DNA of 64,000 bases, taken from assembly GCA_025677815.1 (NCBI GenBank), contig JAIXMP010000010.1, positions 62,001 through 126,000 of the forward strand, in the 5' to 3' direction. The translations under genes were made by a program, and so were the position numbers. The DNA is from Phascolomyces articulosus (Eukaryota > Mucoromycota > Mucoromycetes > Mucorales > Lichtheimiaceae). How positions within the stretch are numbered: position 1 is the stretch's first letter; the number at the start of each line of letters is the position of its first letter. This document shows positions 22,560 to 33,202 of this stretch, in pieces. A model generated the notes under the pieces. It was not told the DNA's origin and ran no database searches. It worked only from the letters and a program-made list of their open reading frames with translations.

Positions 22560-25428
22560 ATGAGTGATAATAAAACAGACGATCCTACTTTCACTGTAGG
22601 TGAAGAACATCCTTTGACTTCATCATCACAAGAAGAAGTACAAGAACACGAAACCACAGCTACCACAACTATGGAGAAAACGGTTGATCCAGATCAAGAA
22701 GTTGAGAAGAAAGTCGATAATAACAGCGAGAAAAAAGAACTTTTCAAATTAGCCGATAGAGATGACGACGACAAACGTAGTATTAGCAGCAAGAGCAGTA
22801 GCAGTGATAGTGACGATGAAAAGAGTGAAATTAAACCTGCTGCCAATCATCCATTACAAAGTTCTCAGCTTGATGTCAATTCATACAGTAATGATCAACA
22901 ATGGTCTCAACAAGAAAGCTCTTTACTTGATGACCAAGGTCAACCTAACCTTATTGGAAGTAACACTCAATCATTATCTACTACACCTACTCAAGAACGT
23001 GAAATACAACTAGATTCAGATACTTCTCATACAAAGGTAACAAAGAAAATAAAAACGAGAGACATGCAAGATGAGGATAGGATATAGAGCAGAACAGGAT
23101 AACAAAATTCAAAAAGAATGAAATATTCATGCATTACATATACATACATTTGACAAAAAAAATATGATGGATGATTAGGGTTTCTATAACGCTGGGGATT
23201 CAGGCGAAATCCTTGATCTTAAAATAGATGGTCAACTTCCTGAATGGTTAACTGGTGAACATTATACCATTGGTCCTGGTACTTATGATGTTCGTTATAT
23301 GAGAAAAATTGAAGTGGATGGATATTTACAAAGTGCTACTGCTACCTTTTCATTTGGGCATTGGTTTGATGCGTAAGTTTTAGTATTTTATTTTTCTTTG
23401 TTTTGTTTGCTTTTTTATTGGGAAGGGGGGGATTGAGAAGCAGAAGGAAAGATTGAAGGAAGCATGATTTGGGTGACAAAAGTTCATAAGTAAAAAAAAA
23501 AAAAAACTGAGCCTTTTGAGATTCTAGACTCCCTTTGGTGAACCGATTTGATTTGAATGGTAAACGTAACACAATCACTTACCGTAACCGACTCACTTCC
23601 CGACGTCTTATTGAAAAGATTCGTGATCACCATGGCTATGCTGCACGTCACCCAGCTGGTTTGTTTAAGACCGATTCTAATCAGACCATTTTTACAAAGT
23701 TCTTGAAGTCGGCTCCTAAAACCACCAAGCCTGATGGTGAACCTTGCGGTGCTCGTATCTTGGCTGGTATTCCCGGTATTGATGGCCGATTATTTGCTCA
23801 AAATCATGCTAATCATGTGAGTATTTGTGTCTAAATTATATGAAAGAATAAAAGGGAAGAGTAGAAAGAGGCATATATATATATAAAAGAAGGGTTATAT
23901 ATGGAAAACACATCACTAACTCTCGATGAATAGATCCAAGAATTGGATCCATTTGATTTGAAGCCAACTCGAGTACTTTGTTGGGATGAAGTTAATCCTG
24001 CATTCAAAGGTTACAGTTCTTGTCCAAACGGTCAATACGATCCTCAAACTGGTGAATATATCAATTTTACCATGGAAATCGGATACCAATCAACAGCTTA
24101 TAACTTCTTCTCTCTCAGTGAACGAGAACCTAAAGGCAAAATTATTACCTCAGTTACCGCACCTACCGGATACGTCCATAGTTTTTCGTTGACACCAAAA
24201 TATATTGTATTGGTAAGGAAAAGAACGTGACAAAAAATATGTATACACACACTCTCTCTCACTGGATTATATCAATAACAAAACGTCCTTTTTGCCTTAT
24301 TGGAATAGGTGGTTTTCCCATTATTAGCCAATTCGGCTGCAGTGAGATATGCATGGAATGAAAGTGTGCTGGATTCTTTCTCATTCTATCCAAATGAACC
24401 CACTTTATTTTATGTTATTTCTCGAGATAAAGGACAACATTTAGTGACATACCGTTCCGATGCTTGCTTTGGGTAGTTTTTTTTGTTTCTTCCAAAACGA
24501 AGGGAAAAAAAGAGATAAGATCTGTTCCAGAAAAATGACTAACTTTCCTCAAAATATTATAGTTTCAACCATGTCAATGCATATGAAGATGGCCGAGATA
24601 ATATCAACGTCGATATTGTATGTTACCGTGATGATACCATTGCGCATCAATTGACGATGCAAAGTTTGCGAAACCCTGCTGAAATGAAACCTTCACGACT
24701 TGCACCGTCTGAAGTAAGACGATATGTTCTTAGCAGCATTGATGAAGAGACAATAAGCTTTATGGCCAATAATTCCATGTTCCCAACCACAACAAGTGTT
24801 ACATCGCGTATTTCATCCATCTGGGGGTATGTTCGTGGATCGACTCCTCAAATAAATGATGTTGAAAGTTCACCAGCTCCAGCTGCAGCTGGTTGGTATT
24901 CAACTCTTCCCGTTGCTTCGTATGGAAAGATCGTCCAACCTTCTATTGAATTACCACAAGTGAACCCATTGTACAAAATGCACAATTACAAATATTTGTA
25001 TGGTCTTGGATTCTCAGCAGCAAGTTCTATCGGTGATGGTACAGTTTGGGACGCAATTGTCAAGGCGGTAAGTAGTAGAAAATAATGAAAAGAGAAGAAA
25101 GGATTGTATGTGCTTTTTTGAATTTGTAATAATTATTTTTTTTTATTATTTTTTATAGGACGTTGAAACAAAATCAGTGGTTGCATCATGGCATGAAGAG
25201 AATTGTTATCCAAGTGAAGCCGTATTTATCCCACGACCTGTACAAGATGCAAATGACGAGCTTCGAGAAGATGATGGTGTATTAGTCAGTATTGTGATGG
25301 ATTCTGCTCGTGCTACTTCGTTCTTGTTGGTATTGGATGCTTCATCCTTGGAAGTTGTTGCCAAGGCAGAATTGGGTATGTTAGTGCCCATCAGCTTTGC
25401 TCGAGGATCATATAAACTTCGGAGCTAA
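22560..25428 (+). CDS. Carotenoid oxygenase-family protein with altered iron-ligand residues
   Basis: Seven exons are in phase: 22560-23036, 23179-23372, 23528-23816, 23934-24212, 24309-24472, 24563-25067 and 25159-25428 (725 aa). Residues ~160-725 form the carotenoid cleavage dioxygenase/RPE65 beta-propeller family: GHWFDALPLVNRF, GYVHSFSLTPKYIVL and FNHVNAYEDGRDNINVDIV are recognisable. The first 159 residues are an acidic, Ser-rich, disordered extension encoded by a separate exon. Aligned to RPE65/VP14 patterns from memory, only one ligand His (H402 in YVHSF) remains. The others appear as Cys (C350, SSCPNGQYDPQTGE), Asn (N470) and a C-terminal FARGSY (near R718) where FHG-type sequence is usual. 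It is therefore either a pseudo-enzyme or a member with different chemistry. Mucorales use relatives to make apocarotenoids such as trisporoids. Confidence 0.82.
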
Positions 25429-25583
25429 AAATTAGGACGTCGGATGTATTGCTTGTATTATTGATGACAATGATAATGATGTAGTTGTATAACATAGTGG
25501 ATGTAATTGTTGATATATAAATATATAATTATGTGCAAAAAAAAATAATAATTCTAATTTGTTGTAGGACTGTTCAAAAAAGA

Positions 25584-26302
25584 TCATTGATGATTATTAT
25601 TTATGCTTTGTCTGTTGGTGGATGAAGAAGAAGCTGCTGACTGTGTTGGTGCTGTTGTTGTTACAGGTGAAAAGACACTTTTGACCATTTCATTCCTTTA
25701 TCAGAACAAAAGTAAGTATATCCCATTAGTTATTTATCATTTATCACAACGCCTCAGATAAAAGAGTATATTTGTACCTGAGCTTAAAGTTAACAAGAGT
25801 CTCTTTCAAGTTATCAAGGTTTCTAACTGGTTGCAAACTTTCAATTGCTTCGCTGCTATAGTTATAAACATGATAAATTTCGAGAAATGTATGAGTGAAT
25901 GATTATATATCAGTGTTGATGGAGATATAGAGAACATTTTAGGTAATAATCATAGCAAGAAAAAAAAACATACGCTCGGGGCGCAGATACACCCTCAATC
26001 GTCATGAGACCTGATCCATCATGATCACCTTCAAATTGATCGTAAACAGTACTGTTATGATCGAGTCGACAATTAGTAACTTGAAAATGAGGACTATAAC
26101 TTTCGACTTGATCTAATTGTACATGTTCGTCTAGGTCCACCATAATAAGGTTGTCTTTGGGCACTTCGGGGAAAGGTTCATCTTCAAATACGTAATGAAC
26201 AATAGGGTGTTTATAAATACTATGGACTTGATCACGGATAACAACAAATTGAGGAATCTCGTTATTGGCACTATGATTACTATTATTATTGCTGCTGCTC
26301 AT
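25584..26302 (-). CDS. Small acidic protein, possible Atg31-like autophagy factor
   Basis: Three exons are in phase: 25974-26302, 25778-25855 and 25584-25695 (172 aa). The N-terminal ~20 residues are Asn/Ser-rich. Then comes a compact beta-like region with HYVFEDEPF (about 42-50) and NLIMVDLDEHVQLDQV (about 57-72). An acidic linker and a C-terminal helix (LQPVRNLDNLKETLVNFKLR) follow, then a Thr/Ser tail. The YxFED...hIhVxLDE...helix arrangement resembles yeast Atg31, the small partner of Atg29/Atg17 in the autophagy initiation scaffold, as I recall it. This is pattern matching only; no other annotation suggests itself. The second intron acceptor is a tandem TAGCAG, which would add or remove one Ser. 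Confidence 0.5.
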
Positions 26303-27062
26303 TTTTATTATTTTGTCAGTGTAGTTGTGAAAAGGAAGAGCAAGAAGAAAGAGTAACAAATGTCCCTGCTGACTTTTTTTTTTTTTTGCATTACTTTACC
26401 TTCTGTTTTTGTTTGGTGAATTAAATAAATGTTATAACATGTTACTACCTATTAATGGCCCTACAAATATTTGATGTTTACGATTAATATTGTTGTATTA
26501 TACAGTGTTTGATTTCTTTTGCTTTTATATTATAGTATTTAATTTTAACCACGCCCATCATAATTACATAGTAGAAAATGAGAGCAAGCTTGCTCATGGG
26601 ATCAATAAAAATTCGGTCTTCAACCCCAGGTTCTCCTTTCTTGTCGCAACAGATCATTCGTTCTATTAAGAATAAAGATCAACTATATACAGCTAACAAG
26701 ATGTATCTTTGATATATAACATCATAATTAATAGGAAAAGTAGCTAGCTGCAACGGTAAAAAACGTGGAATAACATCCATATAGGAGTAACTTAACTTTC
26801 TTGTCCTACAGAGCACAGATCCAACCCCACCACCTAAGCCCATCATTATGAAGCCAGTGTATATAATCAGTTTTATAGTACCACAACCCAACACGAACCA
26901 TTTCCATATCTATTTATCTATCTTTTATTATATATATTTTTACCAATATCGTACCTTATTCTTTCTTTATCTTTCTTTTTCTTTTTCCTTTGTTTTTATT
27001 TTGCATAGCCTTATAATATATTATACTATAAATAACCTCATTTAACTAATGCATAAACCATA
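26303..27062. other. Divergent intergenic region
   Basis: This 760-base spacer lies between the start codons of the small acidic gene (minus) and the arrestin gene (plus), so it contains both promoters. It is AT-rich, with a C/T-rich tract at about 26930-27000 just before the arrestin start. No gene or RNA was recognised. Confidence 0.5.
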
Positions 27063-29912
27063 ATGAAACGTATTCTCGATAGTAGTGGTAAACAGTCCAA
27101 AATCAGGTTTGACATCGAACTCAATCAACAAAAGTATTATTTTCGTGGTGATGTTGTTCAAGGTCGTATTCTTTTGGAATCTCCAAAACCAATCAAGGTA
27201 AAAAATATTCGAATGCAATGGCTCGGACGAGTACGAGTTCAGCTTGAACCTACTTTACGTGACGAACGAGAGCTTTTCAAAGAAACAACATATCTGGACC
27301 TTCCAGAAACAGAAAGCGCTTCAGAAACAGCAAGGAGAGAGTTGGTCAGAAAAGCTGCAACCTCGACACTGACGGGAGTATTTTTGGTTCCAAATTCACC
27401 ATCCAAATCCATCCATTATGTTGAAGCAGATAAACTTTATACATATCCATTTTCTTTTGCTATACCAGAAAATACAATTCTACCAAGCTGTACCGAGGTA
27501 AATAAAATATTTTATATACCCCCATTCGGATTAAGAAAAAAAAAGTGAATCTTTTTTTCTTGGTTAATGTTTATAAATTGGAATTTAATGATCATAGAGC
27601 GAAACAAATGTGGGTGGTATTATTGAATATATCATCGAAGCATGTTTAGAACGACCTACTTCTGATTTTTCATCGTCCATCAAAACACAAATATTGGTAC
27701 CTATTTTACAACGGATTGATACTGCTCGACCTGAACTAATGGTTCCACAATCAGTACAAGTTGAATGTCGAAATACTTCAAAAGGAGAAAAGCGTGAAGA
27801 AGGTATTGCAATATTAACTGCATCCGTACAGAAAAAGGCGTTTATTCGAAGCAAGTATATATATGTTCATATATTTTTTTTTCATTAGGGCCTGTTTATT
27901 GGTTAATTTTTTTGCTGTTGTCATAATAACATACGAAATATTTCACCATAATAGATCAACCAGTCGCTGTTACAGTTGAAATAAATCATTTTGAACCTTT
28001 TAATCGGAAACAATCCTTGACGATTGCACTCGTTCGAACTTGTCGTATTGTTTGTAAAGGGGCGTAAGTATTAATAAAAAAATGTCACCTGGGGTTGTTT
28101 AGAAGGGTAAACATAGATAAAGACAAATTGATCACGTGTAACCCTATTGGTCACTCACTTTTTCACCATTATGCATAAAATAGATCGTATACCCTTCCAG
28201 ACTCGGTAATACATAGTATCAAGGCAGATATTAATTTATCCAACGAGAATAATCTTACTCAAACCATTGTTCGATCCATTTTGGTACCTCGAAACATATC
28301 ACCCACTATCGGTGTAAATGCACGGCTTATTGAAACTAGTTATAAAATACGTGTACGAGCACAATTACAAGAAGATGGTATAGGAACCGGCAATTATAAC
28401 ATGTCCTTGATCAACTTTCCAGCGGATTTTCAAAGTCTTGCATTATTGAATGCTGAAGTACCTATTGAAATTGGTACTTTACCAATGTCAGACACCCATA
28501 TACCCTCAGTACCACTTAATCCACAATTTATCAACTATTTTGATTCATCATCACCATCACCATCATCAGCAGCAGCAAAAGAAGTAGTTGAATCACAAGA
28601 AGAAAAGAATAATTTGACACCAACAACTGCAGAAAAGGTTCACATGTTAAAAAAGATGCAAAATATGATGATGTTTCGTCGATCATCATCATCACCCCAA
28701 ATTGATTCATCTACCTCAAATCAACAACTTGATTCCACTGAACAAAACATGCCTATGACCAAAAATGACTTGCTAACATTATTTGATGAAGCTTCAACCT
28801 TAAAAGGAAAGGATAGTTTAAAGAGTAATAAAAGTGATGAAAGTGGAACAAGTCGTCATTCAAATCAAAGTACAGGTGGAACAACAACAAGTGCAGGTGC
28901 ACATTCATCTATGTCGACATTTATTTCTTCAACAAGTGAACAATCTCAAAAAATGATATTTCCTCCACCGCCCACATCATCACCACCTACAATACAACAT
29001 CCATACCATCATTCAACATCATCACCTGCAACTAATAATAATAATAATAATAATAATAATGCATCCTCCATACCCCCTTCATTTCGACTTTCTTTGGGTC
29101 CAGAGTTTAGTGCAACAGTATTAAATTCTGTACTTAATGAAAAACCTCAACAAGTCTCAGAGGAACCGATTATCAGACCTTCTACTTCTTCAACAACTAA
29201 TATTAATAGTAACAATAAATGTAAGCCCATTATTGAATCTAAAAACCCAATAACATTTTATAATGAACAACAATTTATTCATCATGAACAACAACGACGA
29301 CGAATTAACAGTGATTCGATTATATTAGATGCACCACGTCAACATCATCATGACAATAAAAAGTATCTTAATAATACAGAAACACCATCATCATCATCAT
29401 CATCATCACCACCACCCCAACAACGGCAACAACAACAAAAACCACATGAACTAACATCATCCAAATCATCAGGAGCCATTGGTGAAGAACAAGGGGGGGT
29501 TACTTATTTTTATATGTTTCCAGATTCCTCTTCATCTGAAGAAGAAGAATATCAAGAAAAAGAAAGAAGGAGAAAGAAATCAGAAAAAAGAAAACGGAAA
29601 TCAGACCGAAAACAACAAGATTGTCGTGCAACCACCACCACGGCAGCTGGTTTTGAAAAGCCAAATAGTGTTTCTGGCGTAGATGTGAATGAAGCACGTA
29701 TTGAAAGACTAGCCATAGTACGAAAAAACAATAACAAGGCACCCTCATCATCAAACACGCCTTATCCTGTTACACATGTTGATAAACCAGATGAATTAAC
29801 AGCAAGTGACACCGACATGTCATTATCAAGTGACGAAGGAGAAGAACAAGATCTATTGGATGTTCTACAAAGACGTGATCAAAAGATTGCCAGTCGAATG
29901 AGTAGGCAGTAA
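27063..29912 (+). CDS. Alpha-arrestin (arrestin N and C domains) with long disordered tail
   Basis: Four exons are in phase: 27063-27497, 27598-27850, 27955-28063 and 28184-29912 (841 aa). The arrestin-N sandwich covers about 14-165 (FDIELNQQKYYFRGDVVQG, KNIRMQWLGRVRVQ, YTYPFSFAIPE, GIIEYIIEACLERP). The arrestin-C sandwich covers about 200-365 (VAVTVEINHFEPFNRKQSL, YKIRVRAQLQ). Fungal alpha-arrestins are adaptors that bring Rsp5-type ubiquitin ligases to membrane transporters. I see no clear PPxY motif, so recruitment may use another route or partner. Residues ~380-841 are low-complexity Ser/Thr/Asn/Gln, with many repeat codons and Lys-rich patches. The second intron begins GCAAGT (GC-AG), since the nearby GT donor leads to an early stop. 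Confidence 0.85.
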
Positions 29913-30478
29913 TAATAATAAAAATAATAATATTAAAAGAGTAAATTTGTCAACTAGATGTGGAGTAGGATTAGGTGGGTATATATAAATACTCACGAGA
30001 TAAGAAAAGTTGTTGTTGTTGTTTATACATAATGTAAAGTTATAATCTAATCAAAAAACCCCATTTTTGATCATGAAAAACGATTCGACCATAAAATCAT
30101 TTTGTGTAATGTTGGTTATAAAATGTGTGGTGGTGGGTTGATTTTTTGAGGTCCTGTGCTTTCGTGTGGGAGAGAGAGAGTGTCCCGTGGGTTTAGTTTC
30201 CTTTTTCTACGCTTTTTCAATCATACAAATGCACTCCGCATACCAGTAACTAATTTAATGCTTGAGTGTGGGGAAACCAACCCTTTTTTTCCACCATCAT
30301 GCATTTTTCTATATACACATAAAACAAACCAGCCATTTCTTCTGCTCTTCTTTTACTTTTTTCACACTTTTTTTTCTTTTTTCTTTTTTAACTACTTCAT
30401 TTCACTCTTATTCTTTTACATTCAAATTATATATTATTTATATATATTTAATAACAATAATATTAATTCTAAATTACA
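29913..30478. promoter_or_regulatory. Upstream region of the Ert1-like regulator
   Basis: Contains a CT-rich tract (about 30330-30420) immediately before the ATG at 30479, plus short purine runs (GAGAGA at 30170). No separate gene is seen. Confidence 0.4.
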
Positions 30479-32868
30479 ATGTCACAATCAGTTACTAACG
30501 TTACTGACCATGGTATTAAACGAAAACGAAAAAAGGTTTCTTTAGGTCAGTTCTTTTCTTCTTCTACTACTTTCTTTCTCGTTCTTTTATTTTTTTGTAT
30601 TTTTTTTCTCACCTGTTGTAATTATTTTTTTTCTCACTTATTAAAAAATACACTTCTGTATATATGTTTGTAGCATGTGTATTCTGTAGACGATCTCACA
30701 TGACATGCGATGAAGGTAATAAAGACAAATGAAAGAGAGAGAGAGAGAGAGTTATCTCATCACCATCATCATCAACATCTTTAAGAAAGAGGATAGAAAA
30801 TTGATATAAACCGTGGAAAACACTCATAGGTCGTCCGTGCCAACGATGTATCAAAAGAAGCATTGGCCACATGTGTCACGATGAGCCTCGACCCGATGCA
30901 AAAAAAGCGGCATTGAACGCTGGAGAGAACAAACGACCAAGGGGTAATCTTCTTTTTGTTTAAAAAAACTTTTTTTTTTACTGGCGTGGGAAATGAGACA
31001 TTATAAAAATATATTATACTTCTCCCCCTTCTCCACCCATCATATACTTCTCCTTCCAAGGTTGTCCCTTTTTATATATATATTTGGTCGCTAAATCATT
31101 TATTGAACACTCTATTGATGTTATATGTTTATATAGATTCTATTAATATGAATCATAATAATAGAAATGGTAAACTAGCTTTGACATTTGCAAGTGATTC
31201 TATGGGTGATGAATTAACAGTCATCAAGTAAGTTGGTGTGTTATTTATAAAAAGAAAATGATGGATGCATGCTAAGGAGGGGGAGAGACGCGCGCCTTTT
31301 TTTATGTGTTAATTGTGCAATGATCGCTTATTTATTTATACTTTTGATAATCTAAACAAAAAAATTTGCCCAATAATTCTAGTGATTTTCTGGATGATAT
31401 GTCATCGTCACAAAAGACATTGAATAATAATCATAATACAACGACGACAAATGCATTAACAATATCTGCGAATTCAGAAGATGACCAACCATTACATTCG
31501 TCTTCAAAAGCATCATCATGTTCAGTAACATCTAGTAAAGATAAATTCTTCCTTACAGCCGCGGATCCACAAGATGGTAAACTGGAAGATCGACTAAATG
31601 AAGTGATTAACGCCAAATACGAAGCTGGATTTTTGAAGCCTTATAATTATGTCAGTGGTTATGCTCGTTTACAACGTTATATGGATCAACAGTAAGTAAT
31701 TATTTGACGCGTTATTATTTGCTTATTAGTAAAAAAAAGTAAGGGATCAAAAAATAATAATATCTAATTTATAAATATTATCGGCTTCATCTCCTTAAAA
31801 TTGCGCAGTATGTCGTCCAGTAGTCGTCAACGAATTTTAAATGTCATGGGGACTTTTCGACCCACATTTCGAGATGTGGCACAAGCATTAACTGATGTTG
31901 ATTTAATATTAGTCGAAGAAGCATTTGAACGATTATTATTGGTACAAAAAAAATTATATGATCTTATTCTTTTTTACTATTATTATTATCTGTTATATTC
32001 ACCATTTAATTATTATTCTTATTATTATCATACTATAATATAGGATTATGACAGAGTATTTAGTGCAATGGCTGTACCCGCATGTTTATGGCGAAGAACC
32101 GGTGAAATATACAAGGGTAATAAAGAATTTGCGTCGTTGATCGACGTACCTGTCGAAAAACTTCGAGATGTAAGTATAAATTATTCTAATGTAGTACAAT
32201 AAACAATATCAGCACACCTTTACCTTCCTCTTCTTTCCCTTTGCTTTCTATATCCACTCCTTTTTTTTTTTTTTACTAATAATATATATATATATATTTC
32301 GGATTAGGGTCAGCTTTGTATTTATGAAATTATGGCCGAAGATTCAACAGTAAATTATTGGGAGGTAAAGTATAATAATAATAATTGACTGTCAATCTTT
32401 CTTCTTTATATGGAATGTTGACATTCATTCCTTGTTCTCACAAATTAAATATAATAATAGAAATATGGAAATATTGCATTTGATGCAAAACAAAAAGCTG
32501 TATTAACCTCGTGCTTATTAAAACATCAAACGAAAGGTGTTGTAATGCCTTGTTGTTTCTCCTTTACGATTCGACGTGACAAATACAACATGCAAGTATC
32601 TCGCAATCTTTATTGGATATGATGAGTTTTTATATATTTCTTGTAAGGAAGCATAATAAATAAGCTAACTTTTGCATTATCGTTCTATATTTTAGACCGG
32701 TACGATGTCAATTTTAATTTTTTATCTATTTTATAATTTATGAAACAAAGGGGGGGATGAAAAAATACAGGAGATTTTTATACTAACTCTTTCCATTTTA
32801 CATAATGCTATATATATCAATAGACGATCATTGTTGGTAATTTTTTACCAATAGAGATTCAACCATGA
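30479..32868 (+). CDS. ERT1: Zn2Cys6-PAS transcription factor of the Ert1/Rds2 (AcuK/AcuM) family
   Basis: This family activates gluconeogenic and alternative-carbon genes. Eleven exons fit: 30479-30545, 30674-30715, 30830-30943, 31137-31227, 31383-31691, 31809-31941, 32044-32169, 32308-32364, 32461-32591, 32696-32699 and 32824-32868 (372 aa). The zinc cluster is at residues 24-52 (six Cys at about 24, 27, 34, 40, 43, 52; ACVFCRRSHMTCDEG, RPCQRCIKRSIGHMC), the characteristic sequence of this subfamily. The C-terminal PAS-like domain has AMAVPACLWRRTGEIYKGN, VNYWEKYGNIAF and CCFSFTIRRDKYN. A 4-base microexon (ACCG, with a GCAAGT donor upstream) turns the end into YNIPTIIVGNFLPI, matching the family's xNIPxxIVGxFLP end. 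Without it the end reads YNMQTIIVG, also open. Both halves are conserved, so the gene should be functional. Confidence 0.88.
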
Positions 32869-33202
32869 AAAAAGAAGATTGTATTTTTTTCACTCTTTTT
32901 TATATTATTATTAGGATTCATATTATAATGATGATGACGACGACGATGATACCACGCTTTTTTTTCTGTTGTTATATAATAATATAATATATTCCCATTC
33001 TTCTTTTACCCCACACTGAAAAACCCCAATAACTTCCCATTTTTGTATAGTTCCCATCCCAAAAAGAGTAAAAAGAGAAACCAACCCCTTTCCCTTTCAA
33101 TTCAAATCGTAAATACATTACATACTACAACAATAACAAAAACAAATCCGAAGCAAAACCTATTATTTCTTTGATTTTTATTACACAGTTTTAAACGATC
33201 AC
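32869..33202. other. Convergent intergenic region
   Basis: This 334-base AT-rich spacer lies between two convergent genes and contains both terminators. A short run of GATGATGACGACGACGATGAT units is at about 32930-32950. Nothing else is seen. Confidence 0.5.

Noticed and set aside
29500..29758. Two minus-strand open frames opposite the arrestin tail
   Set aside because: Shadows of Lys/Glu/Ser-rich repeat codons; no independent evidence.
32594..32823. Simple GT-AG splice (CAA|gtatct to ACG) in place of the 4-base microexon
   Set aside because: It keeps the frame but replaces the family-conserved Ile-Pro with Met-Gln; retained as a possible alternative form, not the main model.
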